A stretch of DNA of 20,419 nt, from assembly GCA_024709705.1 (NCBI GenBank), contig JANJWE010000196.1, positions 1 to 20,419 of the forward strand. The letters are read 5' to 3'. This document shows positions 1 through 8,398 of the stretch, in pieces. This DNA is from Flavobacterium sp. (GTDB lineage: Bacteria; Bacteroidota; Bacteroidia; Flavobacteriales; Flavobacteriaceae). How positions within the stretch are numbered: position 1 is the stretch's first letter; the number at the start of each line of letters is the position of its first letter. The notes under the pieces are model-generated. The model had not been told where the DNA came from. It did not search any database and worked only from the letters and a program-made list of their open reading frames with translations. A program made the position numbers and the translations under genes.

Positions 1-666
1 GTATTGGGGAATTTGAAATTAGACAATACAATGTATCCTAATTTTATTCAAGTAAATTACGGTAAAGGTCAAGTCCTATTGCACTTACAACCTGTTGCTT
101 TTACCAACTATTATCTTTTGAAGAAAAACAATTACTCCTATATCGAATCGGTATTATCATATATTCCCAAAGGAAATCTTTATTGGTATCCCAATAAGAG
201 AGCAAACTCCGGAATTTCCAACTCTCCACTTCGATTCATTCTAAACCAACCCGGTTTGAGATGGGCATGGTATCTTTTCCTTATAAGCATGGTGATTTTT
301 ATGATTTTTAGAGCCAAAAGAACCCAACGAATAATACCCATTTTGAAACCGCTTCCCAATACTACGGTAGAATTTATTAAAACCATTGGAAATTTATACT
401 ATCAAGAAGGAAATCACAACACGATGATGGAAAAAAAGAGTATCTTTTTTCTAGAAAAAATTCGACAAGAATACGGTTTAGATACACAAAAATTGGATAC
501 CGATTTTTGCCAAAAACTTCATAATAAAACCGGCAAAGATCTCGAACTTATTGAAAAAGCTATACATTTAATCAAAAAACACAGACAAACCCAGAATAAC
601 TCAGAAGCTGACTTGATCGAGTTAAACTCTGTTATTGAAAAAATTATTGAACCCACAAAAAAATAA
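1..666 (+). CDS. DUF4350-type membrane protein, C-terminal part (5' truncated by the window)
   Basis: The reading frame is open from the first base, so the gene begins upstream of the window. The first possible start, a TTG at position 4, is not a convincing real start. The visible part has a short extracytoplasmic-looking stretch, then one hydrophobic segment at about residues 90-103 of the visible frame (WYLFLISMVIFMIF), followed by basic RAKRTQR. This suggests a membrane anchor with a cytoplasmic, helical, charged tail of about 115 residues. The composition and the position directly upstream of moxR and a DUF58 gene (6-base gap to moxR) fit the DUF4350 family usually found in this cluster in Bacteroidota. 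The family role is not established. It probably works with the MoxR ATPase and the DUF58 protein in a membrane-associated process. The operon placement is clear; the family name is recalled from context rather than from a diagnostic motif. Confidence 0.75.
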   Translation, partial: VLGNLKLDNTMYPNFIQVNYGKGQVLLHLQPVAFTNYYLLKKNNYSYIESVLSYIPKGNLYWYPNKRANSGISNSPLRFILNQPGLRWAWYLFLISMVIFMIFRAKRTQRIIPILKPLPNTTVEFIKTIGNLYYQEGNHNTMMEKKSIFFLEKIRQEYGLDTQKLDTDFCQKLHNKTGKDLELIEKAIHLIKKHRQTQNNSEADLIELNSVIEKIIEPTKK

Positions 667-672
667 CCCACT

Positions 673-1680
673 ATGGAAGAACATACAAATTACAACCCCT
701 CAGAAGAATCTGTGAATTTTGAAAATCGTTTGGATTTAGCACCACTCCAAGAGACACTTAGCAAATTAAAAAGTGAATTAAATGCCGTAATTGTTGGGCA
801 ACACAAAATGATAGACCAATTACTGGTTGCATTACTGGCAAACGGACACGTATTGTTAGAAGGCGTTCCGGGTGTAGCCAAAACAATAACTGCAAAATTA
901 TTGGCTAAAACCATGAACATCGGGTTTAGCAGAATTCAATTTACTCCAGATTTAATGCCCTCAGATATATTGGGAACTTCAATATTTGACTTGAAAAAAT
1001 CGGAATTTGAATTTAAAAAAGGACCCATCTTCTCTAACTTAATTTTAATTGACGAAATAAACAGAGCTCCTGCCAAAACACAAGCAGCTTTGTTTGAAGT
1101 CATGGAAGAACGTCAAATCACAATGGATGGGGTTACCTTCACATTACAAAGTCCTTTTTTGGTTGTTGCGACGCAAAACCCAATTGAACAAGAAGGAACC
1201 TATCGTTTACCTGAAGCACAACTGGATCGTTTTTTGTTCAAAATATGCATAGATTACCCTAAGCTCAATGAAGAAGTAACCATTTTGCAAAAAGAACATG
1301 CCTTGCTTTCAGGAACCAAATTAGATTTGGTCCATTCGCAATTAAACGCAGAATCCATAACCAAATACCAAGAATTGGTGAAACAAATTCGGGTTGAGCC
1401 ACATCTTATTGAATACATTGCCAAATTGGTAGTTAGTACCCGAGAAAACGGATTTTTATACCTTGGAGCTTCACCAAGAGCATCCATTGCAATATTGAAT
1501 GCTTCAAAAGGTTTTGCAGCTCTTAACGGTAGAGACTTTGTGACTCCCGAAGACATTAAAGAAGCCGCTATACCGGTATTACAGCATCGGGTAATTGTTA
1601 CTCCGGAACGAGAAATGGAAGGTGTAAGTTCTGTTGAAATTATCAAACAAATAATTGATTCTGTCGAAATTCCTCGCTAA
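673..1680 (+). CDS. MoxR-family AAA+ ATPase
   Basis: This is a cytoplasmic AAA+ ATPase of 335 residues, the normal MoxR length. Visible motifs are Walker A GVPGVAKT (about residues 64-71), Walker B LILIDEIN (123-130) and the sensor-1 segment ATQNP (166-170) followed by IEQEGTYRLPEAQLDRF, a hallmark of the MoxR group. The C-terminal lid domain carries GASPRAS near residue 270. MoxR proteins act as chaperone-like ATPases that activate or assemble partner proteins, often ones with von Willebrand A-type domains. The gene lies 6 bases after the DUF4350-type gene and 12 bases before the DUF58 gene, so the three are very likely co-transcribed and act together. The ATG at 673 gives the full family N-terminus. 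The substrate is unknown. Family assignment is very secure. Confidence 0.96.
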   Translation: MEEHTNYNPSEESVNFENRLDLAPLQETLSKLKSELNAVIVGQHKMIDQLLVALLANGHVLLEGVPGVAKTITAKLLAKTMNIGFSRIQFTPDLMPSDILGTSIFDLKKSEFEFKKGPIFSNLILIDEINRAPAKTQAALFEVMEERQITMDGVTFTLQSPFLVVATQNPIEQEGTYRLPEAQLDRFLFKICIDYPKLNEEVTILQKEHALLSGTKLDLVHSQLNAESITKYQELVKQIRVEPHLIEYIAKLVVSTRENGFLYLGASPRASIAILNASKGFAALNGRDFVTPEDIKEAAIPVLQHRVIVTPEREMEGVSSVEIIKQIIDSVEIPR

Positions 1681-1692
1681 AAAACGTATATT

Positions 1693-3027
1693 TTGAAAAA
1701 AGTATTAAAAAATTTATATCTAAACAACAGGCTATTCAATGCATTAGGTGTTAGTATTACACTCTTTGTATTGAGTTTCTTTTTCCCTTTTTTATATTCG
1801 CCTGCATGGTACTTTTTGATTCTGATACTTACTTTTTTAGTTTTTGATTTACTCATTCTTTTTCAAACCCAACAAGGTATTTCGGCTACCCGAGTATGTC
1901 CTGAAAAATTATCAAATGGAGATGAAAATCAAATAACTTTAACAATTCAAAATTTTTATACTTTTTCCATTTACTTAAAGGTAATTGATGAAATTCCTTT
2001 TCAATTTCAGGTTCGTGATTTTCAAATTCCTCTTAAGCTAAAAGCTTCAAGCGTAAAAGATATTGCCTATCATCTCAGACCTGTGAGTAGAGGTGAATAC
2101 CTATTTGGAGCTCTAAATGTTTTTGCTTCTTCTCCTTTTCAATTGGTTTCAAGACGATTTGTTTTTGCCAAAGATCAAACGGTTCCCACCTATCCCTCCT
2201 ATATTCAATTGCGAAAATATGATTTGATGGCTTTTTCAAATCATTTATTTCAGTATGGAGTTAAGAAAATTAGAAAAATTGGACATACTCTAGAATTTGA
2301 ACAAATCAAAGAATATGTTCATGGTGATGATATCCGTACACTAAATTGGAAAGCTACTGCCAAAAAAAACAGTTTAATGGTAAATCAATTTCAAGACGAA
2401 AAATCCCAATCGGTTTACATGATTATAGATAAAGGTAGGGTAATGAAAATGCCTTTCAATAAACTAAGTCTTTTGGATTATGCCATAAACGCCTCATTGG
2501 TTTTGTCTAATGTGATTTTGAAAAAGCACGACAAAGCCGGAATGTTTACCTTTTCAAAAAAAGTAGAAAATCGGGTTGCCGCCGAGAAAAGATCTTCTCA
2601 GATGCAATTGATTATGGAAAACTTATACAACATCAAAACCGATTTTTATGAAAGTGATTACAGCAGACTGTATGTTGATATCAAAAAAAACATAACGCAT
2701 AGAAGTTTATTGATGTTGTATACCAACTTTGAAACATTAGACAGTCTTCACAGACAACTCCCCTATTTAAAAGCAATTGCCAAAAGTCATTTGTTAGTGG
2801 TTGTCTTTTTTCAAAATACCGAATTAGATCAACTCATCGAACAAAAATCTGAGACAGTACAAGAAGTTTACGATAAAATCATCGCTGAAAAATTTGCTTT
2901 TGAAAAAAGGTTAATTGTGAATGAATTAAAAAAATACGGTATTTTTTCAGTCTTAACACAGCCCGAAAATTTAACCTTGGATACCCTAAATAAATATCTT
3001 GAAATAAAGTCACGCGGAATTTTATAA
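1693..3027 (+). CDS. DUF58 domain-containing membrane protein (MoxR partner)
   Basis: This 444-residue protein has two closely spaced N-terminal hydrophobic segments (about residues 17-34 and 39-58), then an extended beta-rich region. The DUF58 signature follows at about residues 207-219: EYVHGDDIRTLNW. The region after it (KSQSVYMIIDKGR, then a helical stretch) resembles a degenerate von Willebrand A-like fold. The start is a TTG. No ATG lies between the preceding stop and the conserved N-terminus, and starting here gives a basic LKKVLKNLYLNN leader before the first membrane segment. DUF58 proteins are commonly encoded next to moxR and are thought to be clients of the ATPase. The exact function is unknown. 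The gap to moxR is only 12 bases, so they form one operon. No clear terminator follows the stop. Confidence 0.93.
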   Translation: MKKVLKNLYLNNRLFNALGVSITLFVLSFFFPFLYSPAWYFLILILTFLVFDLLILFQTQQGISATRVCPEKLSNGDENQITLTIQNFYTFSIYLKVIDEIPFQFQVRDFQIPLKLKASSVKDIAYHLRPVSRGEYLFGALNVFASSPFQLVSRRFVFAKDQTVPTYPSYIQLRKYDLMAFSNHLFQYGVKKIRKIGHTLEFEQIKEYVHGDDIRTLNWKATAKKNSLMVNQFQDEKSQSVYMIIDKGRVMKMPFNKLSLLDYAINASLVLSNVILKKHDKAGMFTFSKKVENRVAAEKRSSQMQLIMENLYNIKTDFYESDYSRLYVDIKKNITHRSLLMLYTNFETLDSLHRQLPYLKAIAKSHLLVVVFFQNTELDQLIEQKSETVQEVYDKIIAEKFAFEKRLIVNELKKYGIFSVLTQPENLTLDTLNKYLEIKSRGIL

Positions 3028-3078
3028 TACGCAATCTACTTTAACATTTTCTTTCGATTTAATTGAGGGTTTTATTAT

Positions 3079-3105
3079 ACTTTTAGCTTTTAATCAACTA
3101 AAAGT
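3079..3105 (+). promoter_or_regulatory. Inverted repeat just upstream of the amidohydrolase start
   Basis: ACTTTTAG (3079-3086) and CTAAAAGT (3098-3105) are perfect 8-base inverted arms separated by 11 bases. The second arm ends 3 bases before the ATG. The left arm overlaps TACTTTTA (3078-3085), one mismatch from the Bacteroidota -7 element TAnnTTTG. No good TTG -33 element lies at the usual spacing. It could be a leader hairpin or an operator. Function is inferred from position only. Confidence 0.35.
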
Positions 3106-3108
3106 TAT

Positions 3109-6099
3109 ATGAAAAACAAATTACTCTACCTTCTATTAATTGTAAATAGCTTGGTTTTTAGTCAGGAATATTTCCCAAAAAACGATGGAGTATTTACTAC
3201 ATTCAAAAACCCGGTAGCTTTAACCAATGCTACCATTTATGCATCGTCTACACAAAAATTGGAAAAAGCAACACTACTCATTTACAAAGACAAAATAGTA
3301 GAAATTGGAACCAATGTAACCCTTCCTAATGGAGCACAAATTATAGATGCCAAAGGAAAAACCATTTATCCTTCATTTATAGATTTGTATAGTGAATTTG
3401 GCATCCAAAAACCACAACCTTCCCGTAATGCGGGAGGAGCTCCTCAATACGATTCATCAAGGGAAGGCTTTTATTGGAATGATCATATCAAAGCCGATTA
3501 CAATGCATTTGATAACTTAAATTACGATACTAAAACAGCTGGAGGTTTACGAGAAATTGGTTTCGGTACCCTTTTAAGTCATCAAAACGACGGAATCGTA
3601 GCCGGAACCGGAGTACTTTGGACACTTAATGATACAGAAAAAAATAGTGTACGGGTTTTAAACCCAAAAATTTCTCAACATTTTACATTTCGAAGAAGCA
3701 GTAACAGCAGACAGTCTTATCCTTCTTCTTTAATGGGCAGTATGGCCTTAATTCGTCAAGTATATCATGATGCGGCTTGGTACAGTCAGGGAAGTTCAAA
3801 AACCTTAGATGTAACGCTTGAACATTTTAACCAAAACAAAAATTTAATTCAAATTTTTAATGCCGGTGATAAATTAAATATTCTTCGTGCAGCAAAATTG
3901 GGTAAAGAATTGGGTGTAAATTACCTCATCAAAGGTAGTGGAAACGAATTTGAAAGAATTGAAGAAATCAAGAAAACCGGGGCCACTCTAATTATTCCTA
4001 TCCAATTTCCGGATGCCTATGATGTATCAAATCCCTTTTTGGCCTATCAGGTTAGTGTAAGTGACATGAAGTTTTGGAATCAAGCCCCATTTAACTTAAA
4101 AATTTTAGCCGAGCAAAAAGTCCCTTTTGTTATTACAGCATCCGATTTAAAAAACCCAAAAGATTTTCTTTCAAATTTGCGAAAAGCAGTTCAATATGGA
4201 TTGCCAAAAGAAATAGCTTTAGCCGCTTTAACTGAGAATCCGGCCAAAATATTAAATCAAAGTAAACAGTTAGGTTCTCTTCAAAAAGGAATGTTGGCCA
4301 ATTTTATTGTAACCAATGGAGATTTGTTTGAAACCAAAACTCAAATTCAAGAGAATTGGGTTCAAGGTACACGCTACAGTATAGAAAAAATCGATGCTCC
4401 AGATATTCGCGGTACTTATGAATTATCGTTAAACAATCAAAAATGGGAATTAAAGATTGAAGGAGAGCTTTCTAAATTGGATGGGAAAACTACAGTAGAT
4501 AGTTTAAATTTAGATACAAAAATTCAGTTTTCAGATCCATGGATTACCCTTTTAATCAAAGAAAAAGATACTTCAAAAAATAGCTTCTCCAGACTTACCG
4601 GTACTTTATTAGATAACAAAATCAACGGAATTGCCTCTTTCTCAGACGGTAAACAAGCCAATTGGACTGCAACTCGAACTCAAGCCTATACTCCGAAAGC
4701 GGCAAGCCAAAAACCAACTAAAATTCCGGCTATGTATCCGCTTACCTATCCAAACGCACCTTTTGGTTTTACCGAAAAACCAAAGCAAGAAACCCTTTTG
4801 TTTAAAAACGCTACTGTTTGGACTGGGGAAAAAGAAGGTATTCTCAAAGAAACTGATGTGTTAATTCAAAATGGAAAAATTATTCAAATAGGAAAAAATA
4901 TTTCATCCAAAGAGGCAAAAGTGATTGATGCAACCGGCAAACATTTAACAGCGGGTATTATTGATGAACATTCTCATATTGCTATCTCTAATGGTGTAAA
5001 TGAAGGAGGTCAAAATTCTTCGGCTGAAGTAACTATTGAAGATGTTGTTAACTCGGAAGACATTAATATTTACAGAAATTTATCAGGTGGGGTAACCTCG
5101 GCAAATTTGTTACATGGGTCGGCAAATCCAATTGGAGGTAGAGCGGCATTTATCAAACTCAAATGGGGGTTCTCACCCGATGAAATGTTGGTTAAAAGTG
5201 CTCCAAAATATATCAAATTTGCCCTTGGAGAAAATGTCAAACAATCCAATTGGGGCGATATGTCTCGCAATAGATTTCCACAATCGAGAATGGGTGTAGA
5301 ACAGGTTTATGAAGACTACTTCACAAGAGCTTTAGCCTATCAACAAGAATGGAAAGAGTATGAAGCTTCCAAAAGTAAAACCAAAATCAAACCAAGATTT
5401 GATATTGAAATGGAAGTTCTCTTAGAAATTTTAAATAAAAAAAGATTTATTACCTGTCATTCCTATGTTCAATCTGAAATCAATATGTTGATGAAATTGG
5501 CAGACAGATATAACTTTAAAATTCAAACCTTTACACACATTTTAGAGGGTTACAAATTGGCCGATAAAATGGCGTCACACGGTGTGGGAGGTTCTACGTT
5601 TTCAGATTGGTGGGGTTATAAATTTGAAGTTAAAGATGCTATTCCGTACAATGCGGCCTTAATGAATGGTGAAGGGGTTGTAGTATCAATCAATTCGGAT
5701 GATGCTGAAATGTCCAGACGACTCAATCAAGAGGCTGCTAAAACCGTGAAATACGGTAGTGTTGATGAAGAAACCGCATGGAACTTCGTTACCTTACATC
5801 CGGCAAAACTGCTTCAAGTAGACGATCGTGTGGGAAGTATCAAAATAGGAAAAGATGCCGATGTTGTTTTATGGAGTGAAAGTCCATTATCTATTTATTC
5901 CAAAGTAGAAAAAACGGTAGTTGACGGCATCGTTTTTTACGATTTAGAAAAAGAACAAACTCTAACCGAAACGATTCAAAAAGAGCGAATGGAGTTAATA
6001 CAACTACTTCTTGAAAGCAAAAATCAAGGAATGAAAACCCAAACGCCCAAAAGAAAAGAAGTGAAACATTACCATTGTGATACTTTAGAAGAATTTTAA
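3109..6099 (+). CDS. Exported tandem amidohydrolase-family protein (inactive N-half, active-looking C-half)
   Basis: This is a 996-residue protein with a signal peptide (MKNKLLYLLLIVNSLVFSQ, cleavage near residues 18-19). It contains two amidohydrolase-like units. The N-terminal unit (about 30-420) keeps the family frame but has Y94 and E96 where the metal-binding H-x-H should be. The C-terminal unit (about 560-960) has HSH at 621-623, a possible carbamylated lysine K711 in GENVKQ, H784 in CHSY, H810 in THILEG and the acidic pair D864-D865 in NSDDAE. That is a full two-metal hydrolase site. It ends in an imidazolonepropionase/dihydroorotase-like tail (DADVVLWSESPLSIYSKVEKTVVDG). It probably acts in the periplasm on a cyclic amide, peptide or similar substrate that cannot be predicted. 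The next amidohydrolase gene starts 13 bases later, so the two are co-transcribed. This arrangement is known in Bacteroidota, usually annotated only as amidohydrolase. Confidence 0.92.
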   Translation: MKNKLLYLLLIVNSLVFSQEYFPKNDGVFTTFKNPVALTNATIYASSTQKLEKATLLIYKDKIVEIGTNVTLPNGAQIIDAKGKTIYPSFIDLYSEFGIQKPQPSRNAGGAPQYDSSREGFYWNDHIKADYNAFDNLNYDTKTAGGLREIGFGTLLSHQNDGIVAGTGVLWTLNDTEKNSVRVLNPKISQHFTFRRSSNSRQSYPSSLMGSMALIRQVYHDAAWYSQGSSKTLDVTLEHFNQNKNLIQIFNAGDKLNILRAAKLGKELGVNYLIKGSGNEFERIEEIKKTGATLIIPIQFPDAYDVSNPFLAYQVSVSDMKFWNQAPFNLKILAEQKVPFVITASDLKNPKDFLSNLRKAVQYGLPKEIALAALTENPAKILNQSKQLGSLQKGMLANFIVTNGDLFETKTQIQENWVQGTRYSIEKIDAPDIRGTYELSLNNQKWELKIEGELSKLDGKTTVDSLNLDTKIQFSDPWITLLIKEKDTSKNSFSRLTGTLLDNKINGIASFSDGKQANWTATRTQAYTPKAASQKPTKIPAMYPLTYPNAPFGFTEKPKQETLLFKNATVWTGEKEGILKETDVLIQNGKIIQIGKNISSKEAKVIDATGKHLTAGIIDEHSHIAISNGVNEGGQNSSAEVTIEDVVNSEDINIYRNLSGGVTSANLLHGSANPIGGRAAFIKLKWGFSPDEMLVKSAPKYIKFALGENVKQSNWGDMSRNRFPQSRMGVEQVYEDYFTRALAYQQEWKEYEASKSKTKIKPRFDIEMEVLLEILNKKRFITCHSYVQSEINMLMKLADRYNFKIQTFTHILEGYKLADKMASHGVGGSTFSDWWGYKFEVKDAIPYNAALMNGEGVVVSINSDDAEMSRRLNQEAAKTVKYGSVDEETAWNFVTLHPAKLLQVDDRVGSIKIGKDADVVLWSESPLSIYSKVEKTVVDGIVFYDLEKEQTLTETIQKERMELIQLLLESKNQGMKTQTPKRKEVKHYHCDTLEEF

Positions 6100-6112
6100 T
6101 TGAAAATTAAAC

Positions 6113-7423
6113 ATGAAAAAAATAACAATATACCTTAGTTTACTTTGCAGTACATTTACGGCAATAGCTCAGCAAACTCCGGCACCCGAACAAACTCAGA
6201 CCATTCTGATTATGGGAGGTACAGCCCATTTGGGTAACGGAACTGTTGTAGAAAATAGTTTAATCTCTATAAAAGATGGTAAAATAGCTTCTATTTCTGA
6301 TGGTACTTTGGCCAAACCAGCCAAACACGATATTGTGATAGATGCCTCCGGAAAACACATATATCCGGGTTTCATTGCTCCCAATGCAACGCTTGGATTG
6401 GTTGAAGTTGACGCTGTTAGAGCCTCTGATGATGTTAGAGAAATTGGCGAAATGAACCCTCACATTCGAAGCATAATAGCTTATAATTCTGAATCGTTAA
6501 TCACAGAAACCGCTCGTCCAAATGGTGTGTTATTGGCTCAAATAACTCCAAGAGGGGGACGCATTTCCGGTAGTTCATCTGTGGTTCAATTGGATGCGTG
6601 GAATTGGGAGGATGCCGCAATAAAAACCGATGACGGAATTCATTTGAATTGGCCCAGAAGCTATACACGTGGCGGATGGTGGGCAGAACCCGGTAGTATA
6701 GAAGCCAACAAAAACTATGATAACCAATTGAATGAAATTCAAAACTTTTTTGATAATTCAAAAGCTTATCATTCCAATAAACCCAAATTAAAAGACATTC
6801 CTCTTGAAGCCATGAAAGGACTATTGGATGGTTCAAAAACACTATATATCCATGCAGACGGAGAAAAAGAAATTAGAGATGCTCTACTCTTTCGAACCAA
6901 AAACAACATTTCCAAAATGACCATTGTTGGCGGTTATTATGCATTCAAAGTAGCCGATTTACTTAAAAGTAATGGGGTTTCGGTTTTATTAAAAAGAGTT
7001 CATGCCCTACCTTTATTGGAAGATGAAGATGTGAATTTACCCTATAAAAATGCCAAATTATTGGTAGAAGCCGGTGTACTTACAGCTCTTCAAAATGAAG
7101 GTGAAATGGAGAGAATGCAAGTGCGAAATCTACCCTTCTATGCAGGTACATGTGCCGCATGGGGACTTGATAAAGAAATCGCATTGCAATTAATAAGTCT
7201 TAATGCAGCCAAAATATTGGGTATTGATGCCCTTTATGGTTCATTGGAAGCCGGTAAAAGTGCAACTTTGTTTATTTCGGAGGGAGATGCATTAGATATG
7301 AAAACCAACAACTTAGTTGCAGCCTTTATAGACGGTAGAATAATAAGTTTAGGCAACCGCCAAAACGAATTGTATGAGCGTTACAAAGGCAAGTATAAAT
7401 TGGCTAAAAAAAATAAAAAATAA
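6113..7423 (+). CDS. Exported amidohydrolase-like protein lacking the usual metal ligands
   Basis: This 436-residue protein has a clear signal peptide (MKKITIYLSLLCSTFTAIAQ, cleavage after AIA). The amidohydrolase framework is present: an N-terminal beta segment (ISIKDGKIASI), the strand leading to the metal site (HIYPGFIAPNAT, 82-93) and the C-terminal tail with LNAAKILGIDALYGSLEAGKSATLFI. However, the H-x-H motif is replaced by N91-A92-T93, the preceding aspartate by A89, and no later HxxxD-type ligands are evident. One histidine remains in YIHADGE. It is probably a non-catalytic or differently acting paralogue that binds the same ligand or pairs with the preceding protein. It is co-transcribed with that protein (13-base gap) and the operon ends at the hairpin terminator at 7434-7463. 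Confidence 0.9.
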   Translation: MKKITIYLSLLCSTFTAIAQQTPAPEQTQTILIMGGTAHLGNGTVVENSLISIKDGKIASISDGTLAKPAKHDIVIDASGKHIYPGFIAPNATLGLVEVDAVRASDDVREIGEMNPHIRSIIAYNSESLITETARPNGVLLAQITPRGGRISGSSSVVQLDAWNWEDAAIKTDDGIHLNWPRSYTRGGWWAEPGSIEANKNYDNQLNEIQNFFDNSKAYHSNKPKLKDIPLEAMKGLLDGSKTLYIHADGEKEIRDALLFRTKNNISKMTIVGGYYAFKVADLLKSNGVSVLLKRVHALPLLEDEDVNLPYKNAKLLVEAGVLTALQNEGEMERMQVRNLPFYAGTCAAWGLDKEIALQLISLNAAKILGIDALYGSLEAGKSATLFISEGDALDMKTNNLVAAFIDGRIISLGNRQNELYERYKGKYKLAKKNKK

Positions 7424-7433
7424 TCCCAAATAC

Positions 7434-7463
7434 AAAGCACTCTTAAAAAGAGTGCTTTTTTTT
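7434..7463 (+). terminator. Rho-independent terminator after the amidohydrolase operon
   Basis: AAAGCACTCTT (7434-7444) pairs with AAGAGTGCTTT (7448-7458) around a 3-base AAA loop. A run of T follows to about 7463. It lies 11 bases after the stop of the second amidohydrolase gene, so it closes that operon and isolates the downstream RNA methyltransferase gene. Confidence 0.92.
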
Positions 7464-7522
7464 AAAATAAAAATCGGCTATTTGATGAAAAATAATTTAA
7501 CTTCGCCCCAAAGTATTCTATT

Positions 7523-8317
7523 TTGAAACAGATTACATCTCTACAGAATCCCATTATAAAATCGCTTTTATTACTTCAAGAGAAATCAAAAGTTAGAAAA
7601 CAAACCGATACATTTCTTATTGAGGGAAAAAGAGAAATTGAATTAGCTCATAAAGGAAACTATGAAATTGAAACCTATTTTATAGTTCGTGATTTTTTTT
7701 CTCAAAACGAATTAAACCAATTTCCCCAAGAAAAATGTGTTGAAATTACCCGTGAGATTTATCAAAAGTTGGCCTATAGAGATACAACAGAAGGTATAAT
7801 TGCGGTAACAAAATCAAAAACACATGCCTTGTCTGAAATAAAACTCAGTGCCAATCCGTTGTTGCTTATTGCAGAGAGTATAGAAAAACCGGGGAATCTT
7901 GGTGCAATACTTCGAACAGCAGATGCAGCGAATATTGATGCAATATTTATTGCCGATCCGAAAACCGATTTATACAATCCCAATATAATCCGGTCGAGTG
8001 TTGGTTGCTTGTTTACCAATCAAATTGCAATGGGAAGCAGTGAAGAAATAATAGATTTTCTAAAATTAAAAAACATAGCAATCTTTGCTGCCACACTTCA
8101 AAACTCGAATTCGTATCACAAAGAAGATTATACCATTCCATCTGCCTTAGTGGTAGGAACCGAAGCTACAGGACTTAGCGAAATTTGGAGAAAAGAAAGT
8201 ACCCAAAACATAATTATTCCCATGCAGGGTGAAATAGACTCTATGAATGTTTCGGTAGCTGCTGCTATACTCCTATTTGAAGCAAAAAGACAAAGAGGTT
8301 TTAACGAATTAATCTAA
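7523..8317 (+). CDS. SpoU/TrmH-family RNA 2'-O-methyltransferase (TTG start)
   Basis: This is a 264-residue SPOUT-superfamily methyltransferase that transfers a methyl group from S-adenosylmethionine to a ribose 2'-hydroxyl in rRNA or tRNA. The N-terminal substrate-binding domain (about 1-105) includes FLIEGKREIE. The catalytic SPOUT domain shows all three motifs: motif 1 EKPGNLGAILRTADA (121-135, with N125 and R131), motif 2 GTEATGLS (212-219) and motif 3 IPMQGEIDSMNVSVAAAI (232-249). The exact target base cannot be read from the sequence; RlmB-like, TrmH-like and AviRb-like specificities all share these motifs. The start is a TTG. MKQITSLQNP matches the usual beginning of this subfamily and no ATG fits. 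It stands alone, after a terminator and 81 bases before relA/spoT. Confidence 0.93.
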   Translation: MKQITSLQNPIIKSLLLLQEKSKVRKQTDTFLIEGKREIELAHKGNYEIETYFIVRDFFSQNELNQFPQEKCVEITREIYQKLAYRDTTEGIIAVTKSKTHALSEIKLSANPLLLIAESIEKPGNLGAILRTADAANIDAIFIADPKTDLYNPNIIRSSVGCLFTNQIAMGSSEEIIDFLKLKNIAIFAATLQNSNSYHKEDYTIPSALVVGTEATGLSEIWRKESTQNIIIPMQGEIDSMNVSVAAAILLFEAKRQRGFNELI

Positions 8318-8349
8318 AAAAAGATATTTCAGACGAATTGCAATCTCAT

Positions 8350-8385
8350 TTGCAAATTAAATATTTTTACCCTACTTTTAGTAGG
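8350..8385 (+). promoter_or_regulatory. Candidate promoter with small inverted repeat upstream of relA/spoT
   Basis: TTG at 8350-8352 is followed after 20 bases by TACTTTTA at 8373-8380. This is close to the Bacteroidota promoter pattern TTG-N17-20-TAnnTTTG, with one mismatch. The -7 element sits inside a perfect inverted repeat: CCTAC (8371-8375), TTTTA loop, GTAGG (8381-8385). The gene starts at 8399, giving a leader of about 15 bases. Assignment is by pattern only. Confidence 0.45.
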
Positions 8386-8398
8386 TTATTCTATTGCT

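Noticed and set aside
673..3027. MoxR plus DUF58 as a MoxR-vWA type defence module
   Set aside because: The cluster with a DUF4350-type gene is a common chromosomal arrangement in Bacteroidota, and no effector domain or mobile context is visible.
6501..6842. A 113-codon open frame antisense to the second amidohydrolase gene
   Set aside because: It lies wholly within a well-supported gene on the other strand, has biased composition and no family resemblance; treated as a shadow frame. The same applies to the open frames at 1254-1646 (-) and 19742-20229 (-).
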